The notes under the pieces are model-generated. The model saw nothing but the letters and a program-made list of their open reading frames with translations, ran no database searches and was not told where the DNA came from. From contig CM068581.1 of the NCBI GenBank assembly GCA_035048485.1, positions 61,729,393 to 61,793,392 on the forward strand: 64,000 nt of DNA. Reading direction: 5' to 3'. Shown here piece after piece: positions 1 through 12,700 of this stretch. The position numbers and the translations under genes are program-made. Origin of the DNA: Pteria penguin. Taxonomy: Eukaryota; Mollusca; Bivalvia; Pterioida; Pteriidae. Numbering within the stretch: position 1 is the first letter of the stretch; the number at the start of each line of letters is the position of its first letter.

Positions 1-20
1 CGGACAGCGCACTATGACTA

Positions 21-53
21 TAGCTCACTTGAGCCTTTGGCTCAGGTGAGCTA
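21..53. repeat. Hairpin terminus of a dispersed molluscan-type repeat
   Basis: Two 15-bp arms, TAGCTCACTTGAGCC and GGCTCAGGTGAGCTA, pair with one mismatch around a TTT loop. This head-to-tail AGCTCACCTGAGC-like hairpin is a word I associate with a very common dispersed repeat in bivalve genomes. The rest of the element would lie to the left of the window. The family name is unknown to me. Confidence 0.55.
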
Positions 54-654
54 AAAAAGAAAATCAATACACAAAAATAATAAGTCTCATGTACCTACAA
101 GGTGAAAAGGAATTACCCTAAAATTGGCAAAACTACATAAAAAATTGTCAGAAATTCATTTCCCAATGTGAACAAAAAAAAAAACCTCACAGATCTGACT
201 GAAATTGTTGTAGAGGCCTACAGTTATAACAAATATACCTAGTTTGTCTGAAAATCTGTTAGACAGTGTAGGAAGAGTAGTGAAATAATGTGAAAAACGT
301 AGTATGACAGACAAATAAGCTAAACACTGTGTAATCAAAGACTGCAATGCTCACATTGATACAGTATTTTTCAAACCAAAACAAAAAAGAATAAAAGAAG
401 GTCTTATAAAACATTGTAATCTTCAACTGAGTCACTAAAGCATAAAATGTAGGTCAGATCACGGATAGGAATGCAGACACTGGGAGTATAGCATTAGCTC
501 CTCTAAATTTTGTTGAGGTGATCTTAAGGCCTGGCAAATTTATTTTACAATCTTTGAAGGGTAAAATATTTATTTCCTTGATATCCTGGGACAGATTATT
601 TATTTTCTTGACTTTCTTGTTGCCAATAAATACTTGTTAATATTGCATTGTAAT

Positions 655-955
655 ATATGTTAGTAATTTAATTTCTTATGAAACAAGAAATTTGAATGGC
701 CATTGAAAGCAATTCAAAGCTTCATAAAATGGTTTGGTTGGTTGCTAGGAGCAACCAGCTATGCAGATATTTTCCTCCGATCTTGTTGTTACAGTTTAAA
801 AAAGAATATAACTTTGATAATTCAAACTGTTCAAATTATTCTATAGTCTTTAATTAAACTATAAGGATGAACTTTTTGCAATTTATTGAGATATAATATG
901 GTTTGAGGCGGTGCATACTTTTTTATAATCTGCAAAAATAAATTATACACGCAGG
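655..955. repeat. Dispersed repeat with hairpin, second copy at 51076-51365
   Basis: This shares a block running from ATGAAACAAGAAATTTGA through the hairpin GGTTGCTAGGAGCAACC to TTTTCCTC with 51090-51190 in direct orientation. The block that follows (about 881-942) matches 51311-51363 only as its reverse complement. The hairpin has 7-bp arms around AGG. It looks like a non-autonomous element with rearrangeable arms. No coding capacity is visible. Confidence 0.6.
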
Positions 956-2405
956 TTTTGTTAGCATGTAATTATATTGGAGTCACTTCCCTTGTGAGAA
1001 GTATATTTGTTCCTAAATCAACAAAATTATGTAATTAATTTCTCCAAACTAGGGATACTTCCTGTACTTTTGCAATATTTATGCTATGGGGTATTAGACA
1101 AAGTGTAAAAGTTTCTAAAGAAGTGTAAATATTTACAACTTTCTAAAAAAGAATCCTCAATCATTAAACTTTGTATGTATATGAATATGAGGTAAAAATA
1201 TAATATATCTTCTATACTCTCTCTCCTATCCTAGTTCAGGTAGTATTCAATGTTATGTATGAAGTCATGCATGTATTTCATATGTATTCAAGAGTCTATT
1301 TTAAAGTACAAACTTCACTTATCTAAAATAATAAACCAAATGTAGTTATCAAGTATTTGAATAATCACGAAATTACATGATTGATATGTTTAGCTATGAC
1401 AGTATTGTTTTCTTGAATGTAATTGAATCAAAATAAAATATATTTTATTGGAAGCAAGTGGGACTTTGAAATCATTTTAATATAAAAGCGTTTTCAATAG
1501 AATCAATACATGTATACAATGTAATACCAATTCAAGTTCAATACATATGTATCCAATTTAATTTTTCATAGATAAGGCATCATATTTTGATATTGCTGAA
1601 GAATTGATTTATCTTCAATATTTGTGTGGTATCACTATGTTCACTGTTTTGACAAAATATAATTATGACATATCTAAATTGATTATACATGTATACTTTC
1701 TAAAAGTTACAATAACTAATAAATACAATTAAATTTAAACGTAACTTGTGATTTACACCAATTTGACCCACAGTGACTATAAAAAAAATGACAATGACAT
1801 GCACATGTACATCTACACAGTCACAATGATGATAATAACATAACACATACATGTATGTAGAAGATTACTTCTACTATGTCGTTATTATAACTAAACGTAT
1901 GGAAGTAGAAGTTATTTACTGTTTATCTTTTTCTTATACGGGTTATAACATAAACGAAATGCAATCAGTTTCTTAGGGACGTCCAATTTTATTCCCTAGA
2001 GCACAGTTCCAGACAGCTGGAGCACCAGGCTTATAACTCGAAATTAAAAACATAATTTGTTTATTTTGGTATTTCATGAAGTCATGTTGTGATAGTTGCA
2101 TCTTTTTCGGTATCACATACATTGGCTTTTGATATCATGCACTGAAATTTCTTTTACTCCAGTACTATACATGACAGTATCATTTAGTGAATGAGTTTCA
2201 TTTCTGATTCAAAAGTGGCAGTACCTTTTACAGTTTTAGTTTTACTCCGCAAGGCAATTGCTAACCAATTAATTCTCCATGGTCTTATCACTTCTAGCCA
2301 ATGACATGCTTAGTATAGTTAGATATTGATTTGTTTGGGCATTACGGTTATGTATTTTTAAAGAAATCTTACCAAGATATAGTCTAGTTACCGAAGTTTT
2401 ACAGT

Positions 2406-2409
2406 AGGT
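2406..2409. other. Candidate left target-site duplication (AGGT)
   Basis: AGGT lies directly before the first GGTCAAAG of the array. The same four bases follow the last CTTTGACC at 28832-28835. Inside the array the equivalent flank is TATA on both sides of every module, so both levels fit a 4-bp duplication. A 4-bp match alone could be chance. Confidence 0.5.
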
Positions 2410-2848
2410 GGTCAAAGCATAGTAATTCCATTTCCCATAGGGTCCCATGTTAAATTACCGAACTTCCAGCAAGATTTACACAACATCCTACATTTTAGCT
2501 ATATATAATCCACATATCAAAATGTTTGTCAGACCCTCCTCTATCAGAATTTTAACAGTTTACCATAGGTTATCCACCTTAATTTCGAGAAAATCATGCT
2601 GGAAGGGGGATACCCCCGAAAATTGGCCAAAATTCAAATGTAAACAACCACCCCTTTTTAGGGCATTAAATTTTTACACTAGCGAAATGAGATAAAAATT
2701 CATGATTTTACAGCAGAATCAATCTTTATTTATACATAGATCAACTAATTTCATCCAATCACAGCTCCTAATACATTGAAATAGTAGTCCCTCTCTCCCT
2801 ACACCACATCAGCCAATCACGGCTCTCGTTAATTACCTTTCTTTGACC
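2410..2848. mobile_element. MITE-like 439-bp module, first copy in array
   Basis: The module is bounded by GGTCAAAG and its reverse complement CTTTGACC. The inverted match extends imperfectly inward (GGTCAAAGcatagTAATT against GGTCAAAGaaaggTAATT). In interior copies both sides carry TATA. It has no transposase frame, so it is a non-autonomous candidate. A 4-bp duplication would fit superfamilies such as Sola, Chapaev or Ginger, but the terminal bases do not let me assign it. Inside are two CCAATCAC words and the GGGGGATACCCCC palindrome near 2606. Confidence 0.65.
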
Positions 2849-3707
2849 TATAGAGGCATTTAACTACTTTATCAAACTAGGAAAGCCGCTATCAAACAAA
2901 AGTGTGTTGATTTCTGAATAAAATGACACAAATTTCATGAAAATCCATGCAGTGATTCATAAGCAAGGCCACTTTAAAGATGCCTACCCCCATCTGGAGT
3001 GTACTGAAAATGGGCACAAATTTGGATTAGGGGTCATGTCTAAGGGGCCTGTAAATTGATAACACTTTATGACTTTTACCTGGTTTAGCCTTTCAGTTTT
3101 TTTCATTATACATTGAATAAACATGCTCTAATCAAATTTTAATCAATTTGTGAGTCATATTGATTTTTGAATAATACTCTTGAAAGCTAAATCTGCCATT
3201 TTCTGTACAAAAATACAGACATTCCATGATGTTATTATTTCATGTAGAACTTTGGAGGTAAATGATGTTATACACATTTCGGCTTAATTCGGTGTGTTTT
3301 TGACTTGTACGGGGAAGATCGTATGATAATTTTTATCGAAAATCCCAAAAAATTCACATCGAACTGCGTATTTTTACAAATTCAAGTTTCACAGTCCACA
3401 ATGTAAAAAGTGCACAAAATCCAAAAAAATTGGGGTAAAATTCTGTAAATACTGTTTCAAATGTCTTAAATATCCAACACAATGGAATCAAATCAGTCAT
3501 CCATGCAAAATACACAAAATTAATTTGTTAAAATTTGGCAAATTTAAACCACCCCCCTTTTTTTCTAGAAATTTCAATATTCAAAATTTAAGGCATTTTG
3601 GATCAAAATTTGGGGCAAATTTGATATGATTTTAGGTTAAATGGACTGCATGAACAAAAAAAATGAGGTCAAACTGCATTTTTGAGAAATTTAGTATTTG
3701 GCCTATA
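2849..3707. repeat. 859-bp spacer of the satellite monomer (first copy)
   Basis: This is the sequence between consecutive modules. It begins and ends with TATA and has no inverted termini of its own beyond the adjoining module ends. It is rich in A/T runs and includes an AAACCACCCCCC-T7 tract that loosely resembles AAACAACCACCCC-T5 inside the module, which may reflect an old shared origin. No gene is visible. Confidence 0.7.
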
Positions 3708-6700
3708 GGTCAAAGCATAGTAATTCCATTTCCCATAGGGTCCCATGTTAAATTACCGAACTTCCAGCAAGATTTACACAACATCCTACATTTTAGCTAT
3801 ATATAATCCACATATCAAAATGTTTGTCAGACCCTCCTCTATCAGAATTTTAACAGTTTACCATAGGTTATCCACCTTAATTTCGAGAAAATCATGCTGG
3901 AAGGGGGATACCCCCGAAAATTGGCCAAAATTCAAATGTAAACAACCACCCCTTTTTAGGGCATTAAATTTTTACACTAGCGAAATGAGATAAAAATTCA
4001 TGATTTTACAGCAGAATCAATCTTTATTTATACATAGATCAACTAATTTCATCCAATCACAGCTCCTAATACATTGAAATAGTAGTCCCTCTCTCCCTAC
4101 ACCACATCAGCCAATCACGGCTCTCGTTAATTACCTTTCTTTGACCTATAGAGGCATTTAACTACTTTATCAAACTAGGAAAGCCGCTATCAAACAAAAG
4201 TGTGTTGATTTCTGAATAAAATGACACAAATTTCATGAAAATCCATGCAGTGATTCATAAGCAAGGCCACTTTAAAGATGCCTACCCCCATCTGGAGTGT
4301 ACTGAAAATGGGCACAAATTTGGATTAGGGTCATGTCTAAGGGGCCTGTAAATTGATAACACTTTATGACTTTTACCTGGTTTAGCCTTTCAGTTTTTTT
4401 TCATTATACATTGAATAAACATGCTCTAATCAAATTTTAATCAATTTGTGAGTCATATTGATTTTTGAATAATACTCTTGAAAGCTAAATCTGCCATTTT
4501 CTGTACAAAAATACAGACATTCCATGATGTTATTATTTCATGTAGAACTTTGGAGGTAAATGATGTTATACACATTTCGGCTTAATTCGGTGTGTTTTTG
4601 ACTTGTACGGGGAAGATCGTATGATAATTTTTATCGAAAATCCCAAAAAATTCACATCGAACTGCGTATTTTTTACAAATTCAAGTTTCACAGTCCACAA
4701 TGTAAAAAGTGCACAAAATCCAAAAAAATTGGGGTAAAATTCTGTAAATACTGTTTCAAATGTCTTAAATATCCAACACAATGGAATCAAATCAGTCATC
4801 CATGCAAAATACACAAAATTAATTTGTTAAAATTTGGCAAATTTAAACCACCCCCCTTTTTTTCTAGAAATTTCAATATTCAAAATTTAAGGCATTTTGG
4901 ATCAAAATTTGGGGCAAATTTGATATGATTTTAGGTTAAATGGACTGCATGAACAAAAAAATGAGGTCAAACTGCATTTTTGAGAAATTTAGTATTTGGC
5001 CTATAGGTCAAAGCATAGTAATTCCATTTCCCATAGGGTCCCATGTTAAATTACCGAACTTCCAGCAAGATTTACACAACATCCTACATTTTAGCTATAT
5101 ATAATCCACATATCAAAATGTTTGTCAGACCCTCCTCTATCAGAATTTTAACAGTTTACCATAGGTTATCCACCTTAATTTCGAGAAAATCATGCTGGAA
5201 GGGGATACCCCCAAAATTGGCCAAAATTCAAATGTAAACAACCACCCCTTTTTAGGGCATTAAATTTTTACACTAGCGAAATGAGATAAAAATTCATGAT
5301 TTTACAGCAGAATCAATCTTTATTTATACATAGATCAACTAATTTCATCCAATCACAGCTCCTAATACATTGAAATAGTAGTCCCTCTCTCCCTACACCA
5401 CATCAGCCAATCACGGCTCTCGTTAATTACCTTTCTTTGACCTATAGAGGCATTTAACTACTTTATCAAACTAGGAAAGCCGCTATCAAACAAAAGTGTG
5501 TTGATTTCTGAATAAAATGACACAAATTTCATGAAAATCCATGCAGTGATTCATAAGCAAGGCCACTTTAAAGATGCCTACCCCCATCTGGAGTGTACTG
5601 AAAATGGGCACAAATTTGGATTAGGGGTCATGTCTAAGGGGCCTGTAAATTGATAACACTTTATGACTTTTACCTGGTTTAGCCTTTCAGTTTTTTTCAT
5701 TATACATTGAATAAACATGCTCTAATCAAATTTTAATCAATTTGTGAGTCATATTGATTTTTGAATAATACTCTTGAAAGCTAAATCTGCCATTTTCTGT
5801 ACAAAAATACAGACATTCCATGATGTTATTATTTCATGTAGAACTTTGGAGGTAAATGATGTTATACACATTTCGGCTTAATTCGGTGTGTTTTTGACTT
5901 GTACGGGGAAGATCGTATGATAATTTTTATCGAAAATCCCAAAAAATTCACATCGAACTGCGTATTTTTACAAATTCAAGTTTCACAGTCCACAATGTAA
6001 AAAGTGCACAAAATCCAAAAAAATTGGGGTAAAATTCTGTAAATACTGTTTCAAATGTCTTAAATATCCAACACAATGGAATCAAATCAGTCATCCATGC
6101 AAAATACACAAAATTAATTTGTTAAAATTTGGCAAATTTAAACCACCCCCCTTTTTTTCTAGAAATTTCAATATTCAAAATTTAAGGCATTTTGGATCAA
6201 AATTTGGGGCAAATTTGATATGATTTTAGGTTAAATGGACTGCATGAACAAAAAAATGAGGTCAAACTGCATTTTTGAGAAATTTAGTATTTGGCCTATA
6301 GGTCAAAGCATAGTAATTCCATTTCCCATAGGGTCCCATGTTAAATTACCGAACTTCCAGCAAGATTTACACAACATCCTACATTTTAGCTATATATAAT
6401 CCACATATCAAAATGTTTGTCAGACCCTCCTCTATCAGAATTTTAACAGTTTACCATAGGTTATCCACCTTAATTTCGAGAAAATCATGCTGGAAGGGGG
6501 ATACCCCCGAAAATTGGCCAAAATTCAAATGTAAACAACCACCCCTTTTTAGGGCATTAAATTTTTACACTAGCGAAATGAGATAAAAATTCATGATTTT
6601 ACAGCAGAATCAATCTTTATTTATACATAGATCAACTAATTTCATCCAATCACAGCTCCTAATACATTGAAATAGTAGTCCCTCTCTCCCTACACCACAT

Positions 6701-9700
6701 CAGCCAATCACGGCTCTCGTTAATTACCTTTCTTTGACCTATAGAGGCATTTAACTACTTTATCAAACTAGGAAAGCCGCTATCAAACAAAAGTGTGTTG
6801 ATTTCTGAATAAAATGACACAAATTTCATGAAAATCCATGCAGTGATTCATAAGCAAGGCCACTTTTAAAGATGCCTACCCCCATCTGGAGTGTACTGAA
6901 AATGGGCACAAATTTGGATTAGGGGTCATGTCTAAGGGGCCTGTAAATTGATAACACTTTATGACTTTTACCTGGTTTAGCCTTTCAGTTTTTTTCATTA
7001 TACATTGAATAAACATGCTCTAATCAAATTTTAATCAATTTTGTGAGTCATATTGATTTTTGAATAATACTCTTGAAAGCTAAATCTGCCATTTTCTGTA
7101 CAAAAATACAGACATTCCATGATGTTATTATTTCATGTAGAACTTTGGAGGTAAATGATGTTATACACATTTCGGCTTAATTCGGTGTGTTTTTGACTTG
7201 TACGGGGAAGAATCGTATGATAATTTTTATCGAAAATCCCAAACAATTTACATATAATTGCGTACTTTTACATATTCAAGTTTAACAGTCAACAATGTAA
7301 AAAGTGCACAAAATACAAAAAAATTGGTGTAAAATTCTGTAAATACTTTTTCAAATGTCTTAAATATCCAACACAATGGAATCAAATCAGTCATCCATGC
7401 AAAATACACAAAATTAATTTGTTAAAATTTGGCAAATTTAAACCACCCCCCTTTTTTTCTAGAAATTTCAATATTCAAAATTTAAGGCATTTTGGATCAA
7501 AATTTGGGGCAAATTTTGATATGATTTTAGGTTAAATGGACTGCATGAACAAAAAAATGAGGTCAAACTGCATTTTTGAGAAATTTAGTATTTGGCCTAT
7601 AGGTCAAAGCATAGTAATTCCATTTCCCATAGGGTCCCATGTTAAATTACCGAACTTCCAGCAAGATTTACACAACATCCTACATTTTAGCTATATATAA
7701 TCCACATATCAAAATGTTTGTCAGACCCTCCTCTATCAGAATTTTAACAGTTTACCATAGGTTATCCACCTTAATTTCGAGAAAATCATGCTGGAAGGGG
7801 GATACCCCCGAAAATTGGCCAAAATTCAAATGTAAACAACCACCCCTTTTTAGGGCATTAAATTTTTACACTAGCGAAATGAGATAAAAATTCATGATTT
7901 TACAGCAGAATCAATCTTTATTTATACATAGATCAACTAATTTCATCCAATCACAGCTCCTAATACATTGAAATAGTAGTCCCTCTCTCCCTACACCACA
8001 TCAGCCAATCACGGCTCTCGTTAATTACCTTTCTTTGACCTATAGAGGCATTTAACTACTTTATCAAACTAGGAAAGCCGCTATCAAACAAAAGTGTGTT
8101 GATTTCTGAATAAAATGACACAAATTTCATGAAAATCCATGCAGTGATTCATAAGCAAGGCCACTTTAAAGATGCCTACCCCCATCTGGAGTGTACTGAA
8201 AATGGGCACAAATTTGGATTAGGGGTCATGTCTAAGGGGCCTGTAAATTGATAACACTTTATGACTTTTACCTGGTTTAGCCTTTCAGTTTTTTTCATTA
8301 TACATTGAATAAACATGCTCTAATCAAATTTTAATCAATTTGTGAGTCATATTGATTTTTGAATAATACTCTTGAAAGCTAAATCTGCCATTTTCTGTAC
8401 AAAAATACAGACATTCCATGATGTTATTATTTCATGTAGAACTTTGGAGGTAAATGATGTTATACACATTTCGGCTTAATTCGGTGTGTTTTTGACTTGT
8501 ACGGGGAAGATCGTATGATAATTTTTATCGAAAATCCCAAAAAATTCACATCGAACTGCGTATTTTTACAAATTCAAGTTTCACAGTCCACAATGTAAAA
8601 AGTGCACAAAATCCAAAAAAAATTGGGGTAAAATTCTGTAAATACTGTTTCAAATGTCTTAAATATCCAACACAATGGAATCAAATCAGTCATCCATGCA
8701 AAATACACAAAATTAATTTGTTAAAATTTGGCAAATTTAAACCACCCCCCTTTTTTTCTAGAAATTTCAATATTCAAAATTTAAGGCATTTTGGATCAAA
8801 ATTTGGGGCAAATTTGATATGATTTTAGGTTAAATGGACTGCATGAACAAAAAAATGAGGTCAAACTGCATTTTTGAGAAATTTAGTATTTGGCCTATAG
8901 GTCAAAGCATAGTAATTCCATTTCCCATAGGGTCCCATGTTAAATTACCGAACTTCCAGCAAGATTTACACAACATCCTACATTTTAGCTATATATAATC
9001 CACATATCAAAATGTTTGTCAGACCCTCCTCTATCAGAATTTTAACAGTTTACCATAGGTTATCCACCTTAATTTCGAGAAAATCATGCTGGAAGGGGGA
9101 TACCCCCGAAAATTGGCCAAAATTCAAATGTAAACAACCACCCCTTTTTAGGGCATTAAATTTTTACACTAGCGAAATGAGATAAAAATTCATGATTTTA
9201 CAGCAGAATCAATCTTTATTTATACATAGATCAACTAATTTCATCCAATCACAGCTCCTAATACATTGAAATAGTAGTCCCTCTCTCCCTACACCACATC
9301 AGCCAATCACGGCTCTCGTTAATTACCTTTCTTTGACCTATAGAGGCATTTAACTACTTTATCAAACTAGGAAAGCCGCTATCAAACAAAAGTGTGTTGA
9401 TTTCTGAATAAAATGACACAAATTTCATGAAAATCCATGCAGTGATTCATAAGCAAGGCCACTTTAAAGATGCCTACCCCCATCTGGAGTGTACTGAAAA
9501 TGGGCACAAATTTGGATTAGGGGTCATGTCTAAGGGGCCTGTAAAATTGATAACACTTTATCACTTTTACCTGGTTTAGCCTTTCAGTTTTTTTTTATTA
9601 TACACTGAATAAACATGCTCTAATCAAATTTTAATCAATTTGTGAGTCATATTGATTTTTGAATAATACTCTTGAAAGCTAAATCTGCCATTTTCTGTAC

Positions 9701-12700
9701 AAAAATACAGACATTCCATGATGTTATTATTTCATGTAGAACTTTGGAGGTAAATGATGTTATACACATTTCGGCTTAATTCGGTGTGTTTTTGACTTGT
9801 ACGGGGAAGATCGTATGATAATTTTTATCGAAAATCCCAAAAAATTCACATCGAACTGCGTATTTTTACAAATTCAAGTTTCACAGTCCACAATGTAAAA
9901 AGTGCACAAAATCCAAAAAAATTGGGGTAAAATTCTGTAAATACTGTTTCAAATGTCTTAAATATCCAACACAATGGAATCAAATCAGTCATCCATGCAA
10001 AATACACAAAATTAATTTGTTAAAATTTGGCAAATTTAAACCACCCCCCTTTTTTTCTAGAAATTTCAATATTCAAAATTTAAGGCATTTTGGATCAAAA
10101 TTTGGGGCAAATTTGATATGATTTTAGGTTAAATGGACTGCATGAAACAAAAAAATGAGGTCAAACTGCATTTTTGAGAAATTTAGTATTTGGCCTATAG
10201 GTCAAAGCATAGTAATTCCATTTCCCATAGGGTCCCATGTTAAATTACCGAACTTCCAGCAAGATTTACACAACATCCTACATTTTAGCTATATATAATC
10301 CACATATCAAAATGTTTGTCAGACCCTCCTCTATCAGAATTTTAACAGTTTACCATAGGTTATCCACCTTAATTTCGAGAAAATCATGCTGGAAGGGGGA
10401 TACCCCCGAAAATTGGCCAAAATTCAAATGTAAACAACCACCCCTTTTTAGGGCATTAAATTTTTACACTAGCGAAATGAGATAAAAATTCATGATTTTA
10501 CAGCAGAATCAATCTTTATTTATACATAGATCAACTAATTTCATCCAATCACAGCTCCTAATACATTGAAATAGTAGTCCCTCTCTCCCTACACCACATC
10601 AGCCAATCACGGCTCTCGTTAATTACCTTTCTTTGACCTATAGAGGCATTTAACTACTTTATCAAACTAGGAAAGCCGCTATCAAACAAAAGTGTGTTGA
10701 TTTCTGAATAAAATGACACAAATTTCATGAAAATCCATGCAGTGATTCATAAGCAAGGCCACTTTAAAGATGCCTACCCCCATCTGGAGTGTACTGAAAA
10801 TGGGCACAAATTTGGATTAGGGGTCATGTCTAAGGGGCCTGTAAATTGATAACACTTTATGACTTTTACCTGGTTTAGCCTTTCAGTTTTTTTTCATTAT
10901 ACATTGAATAAACATGCTCTAATCAAATTTTAATCAATTTGTGAGTCATATTGATTTTTGAATAATACTCTTGAAAGCTAAATCTGCCATTTTCTGTACA
11001 AAAATACAGACATTCCATGATGTTATTATTTCATGTAGAACTTTGGAGGTAAATGATGTTATACACATTTCGGCTTAATTCGGTGTGTTTTTGACTTGTA
11101 CGGGGAAGATCGTATGATAATTTTTATCGAAAATCCCAAAAAATTCACATCTAACTTAGTATTTTTACAAATTCAATTTTCACAGTACACAATTTAAAAA
11201 GTGCACAAAATAAAAAAAAAAATTGGGGTAAAATTCTGTAAATACTGTTTCAAATGTCTTAAATATCCAACACAATGGAATCAAATCAGTCATCCATGCA
11301 AAATACACAAAATTAATTTGTTAAAATTTGGCAAATTTAAACCACCCCCCTTTTTTTCTAGAAATTTCAATATTCAAAATTTAAGGCATTTTGGATCAAA
11401 ATTTGGGGCAAATTTGATATGATTTTAGGTTAAATGGACTGCATGAACAAAAAAATGAGGTCAAACTGCATTTTTGAGAAATTTAGTATTTGGCCTATAG
11501 GTCAAAGCATAGTAATTCCATTTCCCATAGGGTCCCATGTTAAATTACCGAACTTCCAGCAAGATTTACACAACATCCTACATTTTAGCTATATATAATC
11601 CACATATCAAAATGTTTGTCAGACCCTCCTCTATCAGAATTTTAACAGTTTACCATAGGTTATCCACCTTAATTTCGAGAAAATCATGCTGGAAGGGGGA
11701 TACCCCCGAAAATTGGCCAAAATTCAAATGTAAACAACCACCCCTTTTTAGGGCATTAAATTTTTACACTAGCGAAATGAGATAAAAATTCATGATTTTA
11801 CAGCAGAAATCAATCTTTATTTATACATAGATCAACTAATTTCATCCAATCACAGCTCCTAATACATTGAAATAGTAGTCCCTCTCTCCCTACACCACAT
11901 CAGCCAATCACGGCTCTCGTTAATTACCTTTCTTTGACCTATAGAGGCATTTAACTACTTTATCAAACTAGGAAAGCCGCTATCAAACAAAAGTGTGTTG
12001 ATTTCTGAATAAAATGACACAAATTTCATGAAAATCCATGCAGTGATTCATAAGCAAGGCCACTTTAAAGATGCCTACCCCCATCTGGAGTGTACTGATA
12101 TTGGTCACAATTTTTGATTAGGGGTCATGTCTAAGGGGCCTGTTAATTGATAACACTTTATGACTTTTTCCTGTTTTAGCCTTTCAGTTTTTTTCATTAT
12201 ACATTGAATAAACATGCTCTAATCAAATTTTAATCAATTTGTGAGTCATATTGATTTTTGAATAATACTCTTGAAAGCTAAATCTGCCATTTTCTGTACA
12301 AAAATACAGACATTCCATGATGTTATTATTTCATGTAGAACTTTGGAGGTAAATGATGTTATACACATTTCGGCTTAATTCGGTGTGTTTTTGACTTGTA
12401 CGGGGAAGATCGTATGATAATTTTTATCGAAAATCCCAAAAAATTCACATCGAACTGCGTATTTTTACAAATTCAAGTTTCACAGTCCACAATGTAAAAA
12501 GTGCACAAAATCCAAAAAAAATTGGGGTAAAATTCTGTAAATACTGTTTCAAATGTCTTAGATATCCAACACAATGGAATCAAATCAGTCATCCATGCAA
12601 AATACACAAAATTAATTTGTTAAAATTTGGCAAATTTAAAAACCACCCCCCTTTTTTTCTAGAAATTTCAATATTCAAAATTTAAGGCATTTTGGATCAA

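Larger units (their letters stand above)
54..2409. other. AT-rich non-genic flank left of the satellite
   Basis: There are no long open frames and no recognisable protein similarity in any frame. The stretch is AT-rich with ACATGTA-type words around 1508, 1690 and 1801-1857. A dispersed repeat at 655-955 is listed separately. I see nothing else supportable. Confidence 0.6.

Noticed and set aside
2447..2695. An identical 82-codon frame repeated in almost every satellite monomer
   Set aside because: It is conserved only because the DNA is near-identical. It has no domain, lies across the module's AT-rich sequence, and is broken in the 18000 and 20598 copies without other change.
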